In this document: in pieces, positions 17,901 to 25,339 of the stretch
Position numbering within the stretch: position 1 is the first letter of the stretch
How the letters are laid out: each line of letters starts with the position of its first letter
NCBI RefSeq assembly: GCF_002217395.1
Contig: NZ_MUHD01000035.1
Span: 22,232-86,231, forward strand
Source of the DNA: Flavobacterium plurextorum
Lineage (GTDB): Bacteria > Bacteroidota > Bacteroidia > Flavobacteriales > Flavobacteriaceae
Direction: 5' to 3'
DNA: 64,000 nt
Notes under the pieces: model-generated
The model's input: only the letters and a program-made list of their open reading frames with translations
What the model was told of the DNA's origin: nothing
Database searches by the model: none
Position numbers and translations under genes: made by a program

Positions 17901-18620
17901 ACTCAAAACACCATTTACCGTTGTCGTTAAACTGGTTCCTGATAATGCTGTTTCATTTGTATTGACAATTGGAGCGCCCACACTTGTAATTCCGTCTACA
18001 GTTATAGTTGAAGTATTCCCAGTTGAAGCATTTGAAACCGTAATTGTTCTCGCAATAGCCGACGGATTTAACATCGCTCCGCCATCAGTTCCAACTATTA
18101 GTAAATTATTTGCGTTTGTACTCACTACTTGAGATGTTGATGCTGCTCCAGCTTCATTAATATATGTAATTGCTCCCGTTCCTAAATTTTGAGTCTGTGT
18201 TGTAATCGTTTCATTTGCTTTTACTATCGCACTAAAATCAATGGGCTGTAAATTTCCAGAAGGATCAACATAAGAAAACGTTGTTGTAGTAGAGTTATAA
18301 ATTACAGTTCCTGGAGCTGTCGAAGTTTCACTGTCAATTACAATTCGGTTCCATTTATTATTATACCAATAGTAATATCCTGGCTTTATGTCGGCAATTA
18401 ATGCCGTATTAAATACCAATAAACTATTTACATTACCATTGACTATTGTCGAAGCATCTGTAGAATTTACTAAACTCACACGTGGAATTAATACTCCGCG
18501 ATTTGATGCAACAATTTCCAACTGAGAAGAAGAATTGGGCATTGGCGTTCCAATACCAACTTGAGAATTGGCAGCAAAACCACCAAAAAATAAAACTATA
18601 AAAAGAAGATGTTTTTTCAT
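14970..18620 (-). CDS. Large repeat-rich surface protein with tail-fibre-like C-terminus
   Basis: The start is placed at ATG 18620 (MKKHLLFIVLFFGGFAANSQ, a Sec signal); the product has 1216 residues. After QVGIGTPMPNSSSQLEI come Ser/Thr/Asn-rich repeats in which an 86-residue unit occurs about two and a half times. The middle carries YadA-head-like motifs (NTAIGTFALQ, NVALGYLTLQ, NTALGTGALQ, NVAVGNTALG). The C-terminus has a short tail-fibre region (NGSIKTTTTTYPDYVF, EIEEFVNENKHLPGV) and a strong coiled coil (VLEKVEELYLHVIEQQKEL onward). These features suggest a trimeric fibre at the surface. No T9SS domain ends this protein; the coupled downstream partner has one. Confidence 0.82.
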   Translation of the reverse strand: MKKHLLFIVLFFGGFAANSQVGIGTPMPNSSSQLEIVASNRGVLIPRVSLVNSTDASTIVNGNVNSLLVFNTALIADIKPGYYYWYNNKWNRIVIDSETSTAPGTVIYNSTTTTFSYVDPSGNLQPIDFSAIVKANETITTQTQNLGTGAITYINEAGAASTSQVVSTNANNLLIVGTDGGAMLNPSAIARTITVSNASTGNTSTITVDGITSVGAPIVNTNETALSGTSLTTTVNGVLSTALDLAPVLSAGTTNNLSLSGNTLTSNVNGVASTSAAVSGVSNASDINTSTITVNGITSAGAPIINTNETALIGTSLTTTVNGVSSTALDLAPVLSAGTTNNLSLSGNTLTSNVNGVASTSAAVSGVSNASDINTSTVTVNGITSAGAPIINTNASSLSGTSLTTTVNGVSSAALDLTPAIAAGTTVSNTSSVNSLSTTVNSVTGTAVNIVNSNTLTAANGNLVSTVNGVATTPAVSVLISVNNGLNSTNGNVQLGGSLIKGTTITTDAVNTLAISGLQSSVSGTDNLIVADASGVLKTLPSSVMNNWRTTGNSGTTATTLSGGNYIGTIDRVGLNFRVGNDHAGWLGYQTGGIGTSSVYFGVNSGFAGAALSNAAYGNIGIGDNALAANTTNANTAIGTFALQRTVSGFNNVALGYLTLQNNVVGQSNTALGTGALQNNAASFNVAVGSSAGVNNTTGTNNSFIGSTADLTTSGLNVTNATAIGYNAKVGASNTIVLGGTAANSVKVGIGNTIPSNTLHISSTADPIRAEGLQTGAATDNFVVATSTGVLKIIAPNTPSFWRLSGNGATDSSLNFLGTTDGQPLMFRINNVKAGMLSQTGTTAFGLRALSNSVGTNNTAFGHNTLTSSASGTGNVAVGYRALEVNTGNYNIAMGVGSLLVNTSGNQNVAVGNTALGILTSGTGNTVLGYQAGYTLTTGSQNIVIGNTIGLPSAVASNQLNIGNAIFGTDINKLGSSAKDAKIGINIDTPSNTLHVSPRTIGTDDPVRIEGLLTSVSTTDNVVVADGSGILKIKSPSLITLEPWQIQSTTNKAISNTDAIYQMGKVGIGTTDMFGGTADPGTWLAVNGSIKTTTTTYPDYVFESYFNKTKSNTEKYSFKSLKEIEEFVNENKHLPGVTGIAELSRNEKGDYIFNVTKLSVQVLEKVEELYLHVIEQQKELQAKDKEIQNLKQKSAEMDLRLEHLEKLLAQISSNKQ
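17350..17975 (-). repeat. 258-bp in-frame tandem repeats inside the surface-protein gene
   Basis: The same sequence recurs at exactly 258-bp steps (for example 17443, 17701 and 17959). It encodes an 86-residue unit starting NTNETAL and ending TSAGAPII. About two and a half copies are present, with few nucleotide differences, so the array is recent or maintained by recombination. Confidence 0.88.
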
Positions 18621-18985
18621 ACAAATCAAATTATCGTTATTAAACCACTTTAAAAATGTAAATACACAAACAAAAAACACAAGTAGTCATGTAAAGCATG
18701 CTACATAAGTTAATTACTTACAACCAATACTAAATACTATAAATAGTACTTTCGGTTTTAAAAAAAAATGTGAAGAATCACCAATCTAAAAAATATTTAA
18801 AATTTTAATGGCGGATAATGAAATTTAATATGATACGGACATAAAAGAAGATATTCATTATTAAGAATATGTAAATATATATAAAAATATTCACAAAACA
18901 TTCAACATCAACCACTTAATAAAATAAACATATAATTTTACTTACAACTGCTTATTCCTATTTTTAGATTCGGCTCTTGTTTAAA
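18621..18985. other. Intergenic region upstream of the surface-protein operon
   Basis: Very AT-rich sequence that should contain the promoter of the minus-strand surface-protein operon. I find no convincing TTG/TAnnTTTG pair, no operator and no coding sequence. Confidence 0.45.
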
Positions 18986-18993
18986 ACAAAAAA

Positions 18994-19017
18994 AAAGAGG
19001 GCTTATAAGCCCTCTTT
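18994..19017 (-). terminator. Terminator of the lut operon
   Basis: AAAGAGGGCTTA and TAAGCCCTCTTT form a perfect 12-bp hairpin. On the minus strand it is followed by a long T-run. It lies 20 bp after the lutC stop codon. Confidence 0.9.
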
Positions 19018-19036
19018 CTATTATAAAATCTTTCTC

Positions 19037-19624
19037 TTAATCTAATAAAAAAACAATCAGTCCTCTTGCACCATGTGCTCCTAAAACCAATGATTGTTCA
19101 ATATCTGCCGTTTTAGATGGTCCCGCAATAAAAGTTCCAAAACCATATTCCTGATTACCAATTCTGTCATAAGCCTGCTGCATAGTTCGGATAATATCTT
19201 TTTTATGAACGATAATTGCTAAATACTGTGCAATAAAAGGAGAAACACGCTGTCCTAAAATATCATCCGTAACCCAAAGTCCGCTGTTTTCTGCAACTCC
19301 AAAATGTGCTTTTACAACTGTTAATTCAACATCATGAAGCAAATGCGGATCAACAGCTGTCCAATCTAAAGAAGCTATTTCAGACAGCTCTGGCAATGTT
19401 GTAATTACTCTCTTTTTAAGATTGTAATTTGCTTTTATATAATCGATTATCTCTTCATAACTAGATACTTTAACAGGATCACCTCCAATTCCTTTCAAAA
19501 CCGTTTTATAGGTTTCTAGTGTATCAAAATCTTCGGAACCTAAAAGACTTAAATCTGGCAGTTCTGTAACCAAATCAGGCTGATTTAGTTTTATTCTGTT
19601 TAAAATTTCGGCTTTACTGCTCAT
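19037..19624 (-). CDS. lutC: Lactate utilisation protein LutC
   Basis: The 195-residue protein is of the LutC/YkgG family. It has the N-terminal SKAEILNRIKLNQP segment, the central TVVKAHFGVAENSGLWVTDD and the C-terminal GTFIAGPSKTADIEQSLVLGAHGARGLIVFLLD. The GPSKTADIE and GxHGP/A elements are diagnostic of the family. LutC works with LutA and LutB to oxidise L-lactate to pyruvate. Its start overlaps the lutB end by 11 nt, so the two are translationally coupled. The terminator right after it closes the operon. Confidence 0.93.
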   Translation of the reverse strand: MSSKAEILNRIKLNQPDLVTELPDLSLLGSEDFDTLETYKTVLKGIGGDPVKVSSYEEIIDYIKANYNLKKRVITTLPELSEIASLDWTAVDPHLLHDVELTVVKAHFGVAENSGLWVTDDILGQRVSPFIAQYLAIIVHKKDIIRTMQQAYDRIGNQEYGFGTFIAGPSKTADIEQSLVLGAHGARGLIVFLLD

Positions 19625-21017
19625 TGTCTTTTGCTTTAGATTCTCTCGAATTTTTCTTGTACCATTCTCTAAAAGATTCCTCAGGAACGTCTGGCATTTC
19701 GCGCTGATCGTACCATTTATTCATTTTATTATTAACCATTGCCGGAATATTTTTCATCACAAATCTTCCTGATTTTCCCGCAATGTTAAAAATTGTTGGA
19801 TTTGCCAATACTGTTGCCATAGTTTTCATTGCAATTGTTTTAGCTTTTGGCGTATAACCGTCTTTTACCAAAACCTGACGCCATTTATACAATTGATCAT
19901 GAATATCAATTTTTACTGGACAAACGTTAGTACAAGAACCACAAAGTGTGCTTGCAAAAGGCAGATCGGCATTTTTGCTCATGTCTAAATTGGGCGCTAA
20001 AATAGAGCCAATTGGTCCTGCTACTGCATTGTGATAACTGTGTCCGCCACTTCGTCTGTAAACCGGGCAGGTATTCATACAAGCACCACAACGAATGCAC
20101 TTTAGAGAATTTCTAAAATCTTCGCGTCCTAATTGTTTACTTCTTCCGTTGTCGACAATTACAATATGAAGTTCTTTTCCGTCTCTTGGTTTCTTAAAAT
20201 GGCTTGAAAAAGTTGTTATAGGCTGTCCTGTTGCACTTCTTGCCAATAATCTTAGAAAAACGCCTAAATGCTTGCGTTGTGGAATCAGTTTTTCAAATCC
20301 CATACAAGCAATATGAACATCGGCTAAATGTGCGCCCATATCAGCATTACCTTCGTTGGTACAAACGACAAATTCACCTGTTTCGGCTACGGCAAAATTC
20401 ACTCCAGTTAAAGCTACTTTTCTAGTCAAAAAAGTATTTCTTAAACTATGACGTGCTGATTCAGTTAAATACTGTGGATCAAAATTACCTTTTTCTGTTC
20501 CCAAATGTTCGTGAAAAGTTTCACTTACATCTTCTTTCTTTAAGTGAATGGCAGGTAAAACAATATGACTTGGCGGTTCTTTACGAAGCTGCACAATATA
20601 TTCTCCTAAATCTGAATCGATAACTTCTATGCCTCTTTCGGCTAAATAATCATTCAAATGACATTCTTCTGTAAGCATAGATTTTGATTTCACCATTTGC
20701 TTTACGTCATGTTTTGCCATGATCGAATGTACAATTTCATTGTGTTCTTTTGCATCAGCAGCCCAATGTACAATGATTCCGTTTCTTTGGGCATTAGCCT
20801 CAAATTCTACTAAATAATCGTGAATATTCGAAAGCACATTAGCTTTGATGCTTGAAGCCGTTTCACGTAATAATTCCCAATCATCAATTTGATGCGCCGA
20901 TTTATCACGTTTCGCACGAACAAACCACAGTGTTTCATCATGCCAATTGACACGCTCCACATCTTTGTTGAATTTTGCTGCAGCTTCGCTGTGCTGTATT
21001 ATTTTTTCTGAAGACAT
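19614..21017 (-). CDS. lutB: Lactate utilisation iron-sulfur protein LutB
   Basis: The 467-residue protein has an N-terminal LutB/YkgF domain (VALTGVNFAVAETGEFVVCTNEGN near residues 205-228) and two 4Fe-4S motifs. The first is CIRCGACMNTCPVYR around residues 305-320, and the second is CGSCTNVCPVKID around 357-370. A DUF3390-like tail follows. This is the usual architecture of LutB, which passes electrons during lactate oxidation. It overlaps lutC and is separated from lutA by about 195 bp that hold an inverted repeat, unlike the tight lutABC spacing seen in Bacillus. Confidence 0.94.
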   Translation of the reverse strand: MSSEKIIQHSEAAAKFNKDVERVNWHDETLWFVRAKRDKSAHQIDDWELLRETASSIKANVLSNIHDYLVEFEANAQRNGIIVHWAADAKEHNEIVHSIMAKHDVKQMVKSKSMLTEECHLNDYLAERGIEVIDSDLGEYIVQLRKEPPSHIVLPAIHLKKEDVSETFHEHLGTEKGNFDPQYLTESARHSLRNTFLTRKVALTGVNFAVAETGEFVVCTNEGNADMGAHLADVHIACMGFEKLIPQRKHLGVFLRLLARSATGQPITTFSSHFKKPRDGKELHIVIVDNGRSKQLGREDFRNSLKCIRCGACMNTCPVYRRSGGHSYHNAVAGPIGSILAPNLDMSKNADLPFASTLCGSCTNVCPVKIDIHDQLYKWRQVLVKDGYTPKAKTIAMKTMATVLANPTIFNIAGKSGRFVMKNIPAMVNNKMNKWYDQREMPDVPEESFREWYKKNSRESKAKDNEQ

Positions 21018-21040
21018 TTTTTGTAAGTTGAGTATTTCAC

Positions 21041-21176
21041 CATTAAGATATTAAGTTAAATAAGTGAAACTTTATGAACTTAAATACTTAAGGATAAAAG
21101 AAAATTAAGCTTCAATTTTAAGTGATTTCTTTATTTTAACATTACGTCAAAGTTTGATGAACTTAATATCTTAATG
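21041..21176. repeat. Inverted-repeat element between lutA and lutB
   Basis: CATTAAGATATTAAGTT (21041-21057) and AACTTAATATCTTAATG (21160-21176) are exact complements of 17 bp enclosing about 100 bp of AT-rich sequence. The interior contains diverged copies of the same heptad-like AACTTAA pattern. It looks like a small intergenic palindromic repeat inside the lut operon. Confidence 0.7.
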
Positions 21177-21212
21177 CTAAAAAAAAGAAATTTATTTTTC
21201 TCTTAAATTTAA

Positions 21213-21953
21213 TTAGTTTTCAAGTGAATTTAAGATTTCAGCAATATGAATGGTTTTGATTCTGCTTTTTTGTCTTTTCAAAATTCCATCTAAATGCATT
21301 AAACAAGACATATCTCCTCCCGTAATATAATCGACATTATGACTTTCGTGATCTTTAATTCGGTCTTGTCCCATTTTTACAGAAACGGCTTCTTCGGTAA
21401 CACAAAATGTACCTCCAAAACCGCAGCATTCATCTTTTCTGGTTAAAGCAACTAAATCAAGTCCTTCAATATTGTGAAGTAATTGTTCTGGTTTGGAAAA
21501 AAATGGCGCATTTAATTCTGACATCTGCGAAAGCTTCAAACCACGTTGTCCGTGGCAGCTTACGTGCATTCCTACTTTAAAAGGAAAACGTCCGTCGATA
21601 TGATCAATTTTTAAAATATCAGTTATAAATTCTGTTAATTCAAAAACCTTATTTCTTATTTCTGTCGCTGCAATCTCTAATTGATCATCATGCAAATGTT
21701 CTTTTACATGCAAAACACAACTTCCTGAAGGGCAGACAATATAATCGAATCCTGAAAAATTGGCTATAAAATTAGCATCACAGCCTTTTGTTAAGTGTGC
21801 ATAACCGCTGTTTGCCATTGGCTGTCCGCAGCAGGTTTGTCCCATCGGAAAATGAACTTCACATCCTAATTTCTGTAAAAGTTCGTATGTCGCAATACCC
21901 ACTTTTGGATAAAACTGATCAACATAACACGGTATAAATAGCCCGATTTTCAT
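21213..21953 (-). CDS. lutA: Lactate utilisation Fe-S oxidoreductase LutA
   Basis: The 246-residue protein contains two cysteine-rich domains of the LutA/YkgE and heterodisulfide-reductase type. The first CCG motif is MGQTCCGQPMANSG near residue 40. The second is KDECCGFGGTFCV near residue 178, with YVDQFYPKVG at the N-terminus and GGDMSCLMH near the end. It is the LutA part of the lactate oxidation complex. It is the promoter-proximal gene of lutA-lutB-lutC and lies next to the rhamnose genes, whose lactaldehyde branch can produce its substrate. Confidence 0.94.
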   Translation of the reverse strand: MKIGLFIPCYVDQFYPKVGIATYELLQKLGCEVHFPMGQTCCGQPMANSGYAHLTKGCDANFIANFSGFDYIVCPSGSCVLHVKEHLHDDQLEIAATEIRNKVFELTEFITDILKIDHIDGRFPFKVGMHVSCHGQRGLKLSQMSELNAPFFSKPEQLLHNIEGLDLVALTRKDECCGFGGTFCVTEEAVSVKMGQDRIKDHESHNVDYITGGDMSCLMHLDGILKRQKSRIKTIHIAEILNSLEN

Positions 21954-22061
21954 TTTCTATTATTTTTATTTTTAACATTCTAGATGTTATATTTTTCTCG
22001 CAGATTTGACAGATTGAACAAATATTTAAAAATTAAATCTGAATGAATCTACTTGCTGTTT

Positions 22062-22143
22062 GTCATTTTGATCCCGAAGTCTCGGGAGAGAAATCTTCGT
22101 AAGTAACTCCAGAGCTAAAAGCATCAATCTTTGTCAAAATGAC
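22062..22143. repeat. Palindromic intergenic element with GTCATTTTGA ends
   Basis: GTCATTTTGA begins the element (22062-22071) and TCAAAATGAC ends it (22134-22143), a perfect 10-bp terminal inverted repeat. Inside is a CCCGAAGTCTCGGG hairpin. About 37 nt of this copy recur in inverted orientation near 36546-36582, and a third relative is at 38831-38923. Confidence 0.75.
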
Positions 22144-22196
22144 AAGATTATTAAGATTTCTTATAAACCAATCAGACTTTTTAATTTTTAATTATT

Positions 22197-23558
22197 TCAA
22201 TGCTTATAAAACTTCAAATCAATCAAGTCATTCTGAATTGGTTTAGGATTCCAGTTTTGATGAATTGCCAATGCTGCTCCCAAAGCGCTTGCCTGCGCCA
22301 TCGATGCGGCATAAACTTCAACATCAGGAAAAGCTTCGGCTAATAAATTCATATAAATTGAATTTTTACTGAAACCTCCATCAACAAAAATTTTCTTTAC
22401 AGGACTGTTATGAATGACTAAGTTAGTTGAAAATACTTGTTGTTCTACCAAATCCAACATCAATTGATGGTAAGCGATTTCATAGCTTTTAAATGTTGAA
22501 AGATCTCTTTCTTGAAAAGGACATTCTTTCAGTATATCAAAATTATACTTTTTAGGATAAATAATCTGAAAATTTAAGGCTCTTAAATTAGATACAATAT
22601 TTTTATCAAAATAAACCTCTTTGTATGTATCAACGGGAACTTTAAAATGTTCTGCTAATCTCTTAGTTTGTATTTCGTGTTCGTTTCCTGCAAAAAGTCT
22701 TGCCGCTTTTACAGGTTTTTCTGTGTATTGCAAATAACACAAACAATCATTCTGTAATTCTTCGAAAGTTAATTGTTTATTATTGAATGGATTCAAGGAA
22801 ATACTCCACGTTCCTGTTGACAATAAAACAAAAGGTTCTGTAAAATTTATGGTATAAGGAATTATAGCTGATGAACTATCGTGAAGTCCAGCACCTACTG
22901 ACAAACCATCTTTTGTTTTTATAACGTCTTTTCCAGAATAAAACTCTGGAATTTTAGATGAAATGCCTTCATTTTTCAACCATTTATGGTATTTCATTTT
23001 TTTGAAATTCCAAAGATTGGTATGACAACCCACGCTTGTAATATCAGCGTAAGCTTCATTGGTTAAAAGAAAACTCAAAAATTGCGGAAGGTGCAAGCAA
23101 TATTCGACCTTTTCAAATAATTCTGGTCTTTCTTCTTTTAAACGGTAAATCTGCATTCCCGAATTTAAGCTTCCTAAAACCGGAGAAGCTGTTTTTACAG
23201 CAAATCGTTCTTTACCTTTATATTTATGATAGAAATCGTTTTTTAAATCCTCTGGATAATCTTTTAGATAATTATACAGAGGAGTTAAAACTTTTCCTTC
23301 TTTATCAATGTAGACAAAACTAGCACCGTAGGTACTAAAATTAATGGCTTTTAATACATAATTGGTTAAAGCTTTTATTTCTTCCAAGCGTTCAAAAATC
23401 CAGTTTTTAAGCACTTCTATATTCTCGCAGGGAAATCCATCTTCGTCGACTGTTTCGTCTAGATTAACAGATTTTTCCCAAACAATTCTATAGTTTTCAT
23501 CAAATAAGAATACTTTTTTGTTTGTTTTACCAATATCAAAAATTGCAACTACATTCAT
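22197..23558 (-). CDS. rhaB: L-rhamnulokinase (FGGY family)
   Basis: The 453-residue protein is an FGGY-family sugar kinase. It has an N-terminal ATP-binding start (VVAIFDIGKTNKKVFLFDE), FSTYGASFVYID, GAGLHDSSSAIIPY, a VLLSTGTWSISLNP ATPase signature and a C-terminal VDGGFSKNSIYMNLLA. Its position 36 bp after the rhamnose isomerase gene, and the other rha genes nearby, identify it as rhamnulokinase, which converts L-rhamnulose to L-rhamnulose 1-phosphate. Fuculokinase is the nearest alternative by sequence alone. It probably shares a transcript with the isomerase. Confidence 0.87.
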   Translation of the reverse strand: MNVVAIFDIGKTNKKVFLFDENYRIVWEKSVNLDETVDEDGFPCENIEVLKNWIFERLEEIKALTNYVLKAINFSTYGASFVYIDKEGKVLTPLYNYLKDYPEDLKNDFYHKYKGKERFAVKTASPVLGSLNSGMQIYRLKEERPELFEKVEYCLHLPQFLSFLLTNEAYADITSVGCHTNLWNFKKMKYHKWLKNEGISSKIPEFYSGKDVIKTKDGLSVGAGLHDSSSAIIPYTINFTEPFVLLSTGTWSISLNPFNNKQLTFEELQNDCLCYLQYTEKPVKAARLFAGNEHEIQTKRLAEHFKVPVDTYKEVYFDKNIVSNLRALNFQIIYPKKYNFDILKECPFQERDLSTFKSYEIAYHQLMLDLVEQQVFSTNLVIHNSPVKKIFVDGGFSKNSIYMNLLAEAFPDVEVYAASMAQASALGAALAIHQNWNPKPIQNDLIDLKFYKH

Positions 23559-23594
23559 TTTTTTAATTGTAAATTGTTAATTACCAATTATAAA

Positions 23595-24869
23595 TTATAA
23601 GCCTGTAGCTAATGTTTTTAATCCTCTTTCTCCAATAAGATTTTTTCTAACAGAAAGACTTCTGTACAATTCAACTGGATTTAAAGCGGCACCAGAACGG
23701 AAACGAGCCTCAGCAACTAACGCGCGAACGTCTGTACGGAAAGCATTTTGAAGAATTTCCTGTGCTTTTACTACATCATTTTCCTGTTGTGCTTTTTCTA
23801 ATGCTTTTCTGTCTACAGAAAGTGCTTGTGCATAAGCAATCATAATAGCTTCTACAGACTGCAATAAATCTTCTAATGGATCTTTGATGTTGTGCGATGC
23901 GTCGATCATCCAGCCAAGATCTTTTGCATGATTCATTCCTCTTGCATCCATTCCTTCAACCAATTCATTGAAAATCAAAAATAACTGATATGGTTTTAAA
24001 GCTCCTGCTGTTAAATCGTCGTCACCGTATTTTGAATCGTTGAAGTGAAATCCGCCCAGTTTGTTTTCCATTAATAATAAAGAAACAATCTGCTCGATGT
24101 TTGCATTTGGTAAATGATGTCCTAAATCGACTAATGTCTGCGCTTTATCGCCTAACTTTTTAACATACGAATAAGACTGTCCCCAATCAGCTACTGTCGT
24201 TGAATAAAAGTTAGGCTCAGCACATTTATATTCTAAAAATAATTTCCAGTTCGAAGGCAATGCATCGTAGATTTCTTCTAAACTTTCTAATGTATTTTGA
24301 TACGCTTTACGAAAGTTCAACTGTCCTGGAAAATTAGATCCATCAGCAAGCCAAACTGTTAATGACTCAGATCCTAATTCGATTCCGTGTTTAATAACTT
24401 CAATATTGTGTGCAATCGCCTGTTTGCGAACTGCTTTATTTACGTTTTGTAACGAACCGTATTTATAAGTATGTTCTGAATCTGCCTGATCTTGAAATGT
24501 ATTCGAGTTCATGGCATCAAACTTTAAATTGTGCTGCGCTGCAAGTGCTTTTATTGCTTTATAATCTTGTGGAATATCCCACGGAATATGCAGAGAAATA
24601 GCTCCTGAAGCATTATTTAATTTATGAAGCAAACCAACATCTTCGATTTTTTCTTCGATTGAACGCGGTTCTCCTCCACCTGCAAAACGTCCAAATCTTG
24701 TTCCTCCAGTTCCTAAAGCCCAAGATGGAATTGCAATTTGAAAATCGATTAGTTTTTGAATAATCGCCTCAGTATTATCAATTTCTGACGCTGTAAAAAC
24801 CAGTTTATTTTGGTGTTTTTTTAATAATTCCTCGTTATGAGATTCAATATTGTTTGATCCGATTATCAT
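23595..24869 (-). CDS. rhaI: L-rhamnose isomerase (RhaI type)
   Basis: The 424-residue TIM-barrel protein is of the sugar isomerase family that includes Pseudomonas stutzeri L-rhamnose isomerase, not the E. coli RhaA type. Visible signatures include IPSWALGTGGTRFGRF near residues 46-61, WLADGSNFPGQ, EYKCAEPNFYSTTVADWG, DLGHHLPNANIEQI, GGFHFNDSKYGDDDLTAG and MIDASHNIKDP. The Glu, Asp and His residues in the middle motifs are the metal ligands in this family. It converts L-rhamnose to L-rhamnulose in the cytoplasm. It heads the isomerase-kinase pair, with an upstream inverted repeat at 24919 as a possible control site. Confidence 0.92.
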   Translation of the reverse strand: MIIGSNNIESHNEELLKKHQNKLVFTASEIDNTEAIIQKLIDFQIAIPSWALGTGGTRFGRFAGGGEPRSIEEKIEDVGLLHKLNNASGAISLHIPWDIPQDYKAIKALAAQHNLKFDAMNSNTFQDQADSEHTYKYGSLQNVNKAVRKQAIAHNIEVIKHGIELGSESLTVWLADGSNFPGQLNFRKAYQNTLESLEEIYDALPSNWKLFLEYKCAEPNFYSTTVADWGQSYSYVKKLGDKAQTLVDLGHHLPNANIEQIVSLLLMENKLGGFHFNDSKYGDDDLTAGALKPYQLFLIFNELVEGMDARGMNHAKDLGWMIDASHNIKDPLEDLLQSVEAIMIAYAQALSVDRKALEKAQQENDVVKAQEILQNAFRTDVRALVAEARFRSGAALNPVELYRSLSVRKNLIGERGLKTLATGL

Positions 24870-24918
24870 AATACTTTATATTTTAATAGAGTGTAACAAG
24901 ATATGCAATTTTATTTTA

Positions 24919-24939
24919 TATGTGTATTTTTAACACATA
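24919..24939. promoter_or_regulatory. Inverted repeat upstream of the rhamnose isomerase gene
   Basis: TATGTGT and ACACATA are perfect 7-bp arms around a 7-nt AT spacer, 50-70 bp upstream of the rhaI start. It could be an operator. No second copy was seen near the other rha genes. Confidence 0.35.
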
Positions 24940-25004
24940 AATTCTAAGCCACTAAATGGCTGACTAAAAAACATTTTTATTTATTTTAATAATAAGATTT
25001 TAGA

Positions 25005-25120
25005 CGCAGATTAGACAGATTCGCTATCGCGAAAATGCTGATCTACGCAGATTTTTTTTTAATTCATTCATTATGAAAAATCAGTTTTTTTTCTGCGTCT
25101 TCACGATAGCGAATCCGTTT
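25005..25120. repeat. Palindromic intergenic repeat between rhaI and the aldolase gene
   Basis: GATTCGCTATCG (25018-25029) and CGATAGCGAATC (25104-25115) are exact complements, flanked by GACGCAGA and TCTGCGTC arms. This resembles the small repeats common in flavobacterial intergenic DNA. The remaining 25121-25251 bp hold nothing recognisable. Confidence 0.6.
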
Positions 25121-25251
25121 TATCAACGTTCTATTCTTCTTTTTCTATGCATTTAAAAACCTTTTGCATAATAATTTATATGATCTAAACTCTGCGTTTA
25201 ACTTTACTATTTTATGCTGTTTAGTCTGCACAGTAAAAGTCTTTTATATCT

Positions 25252-25286
25252 AAAAAAATCTAACGCCCGAAAAATCGAACGTTAGA
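25252..25286 (-). terminator. Terminator of rhaT-aldolase transcript
   Basis: Reading the minus strand, TCTAACG pairs with CGTTAGA around a 14-nt loop and is followed by seven T residues. It lies about 55 bp after the stop codon. Confidence 0.6.
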
Positions 25287-25339
25287 CCACAAAAAACCAC
25301 TTTTGCTTAAACAAACTTATAAAAAAACCTAAACAATCT

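Noticed and set aside
16927..18132. A 401-codon open frame on the plus strand
   Set aside because: It lies fully opposite the large repeat-rich surface-protein gene, is low-complexity, and repeats with the same 258-bp period. It is a shadow of the real gene on the minus strand.
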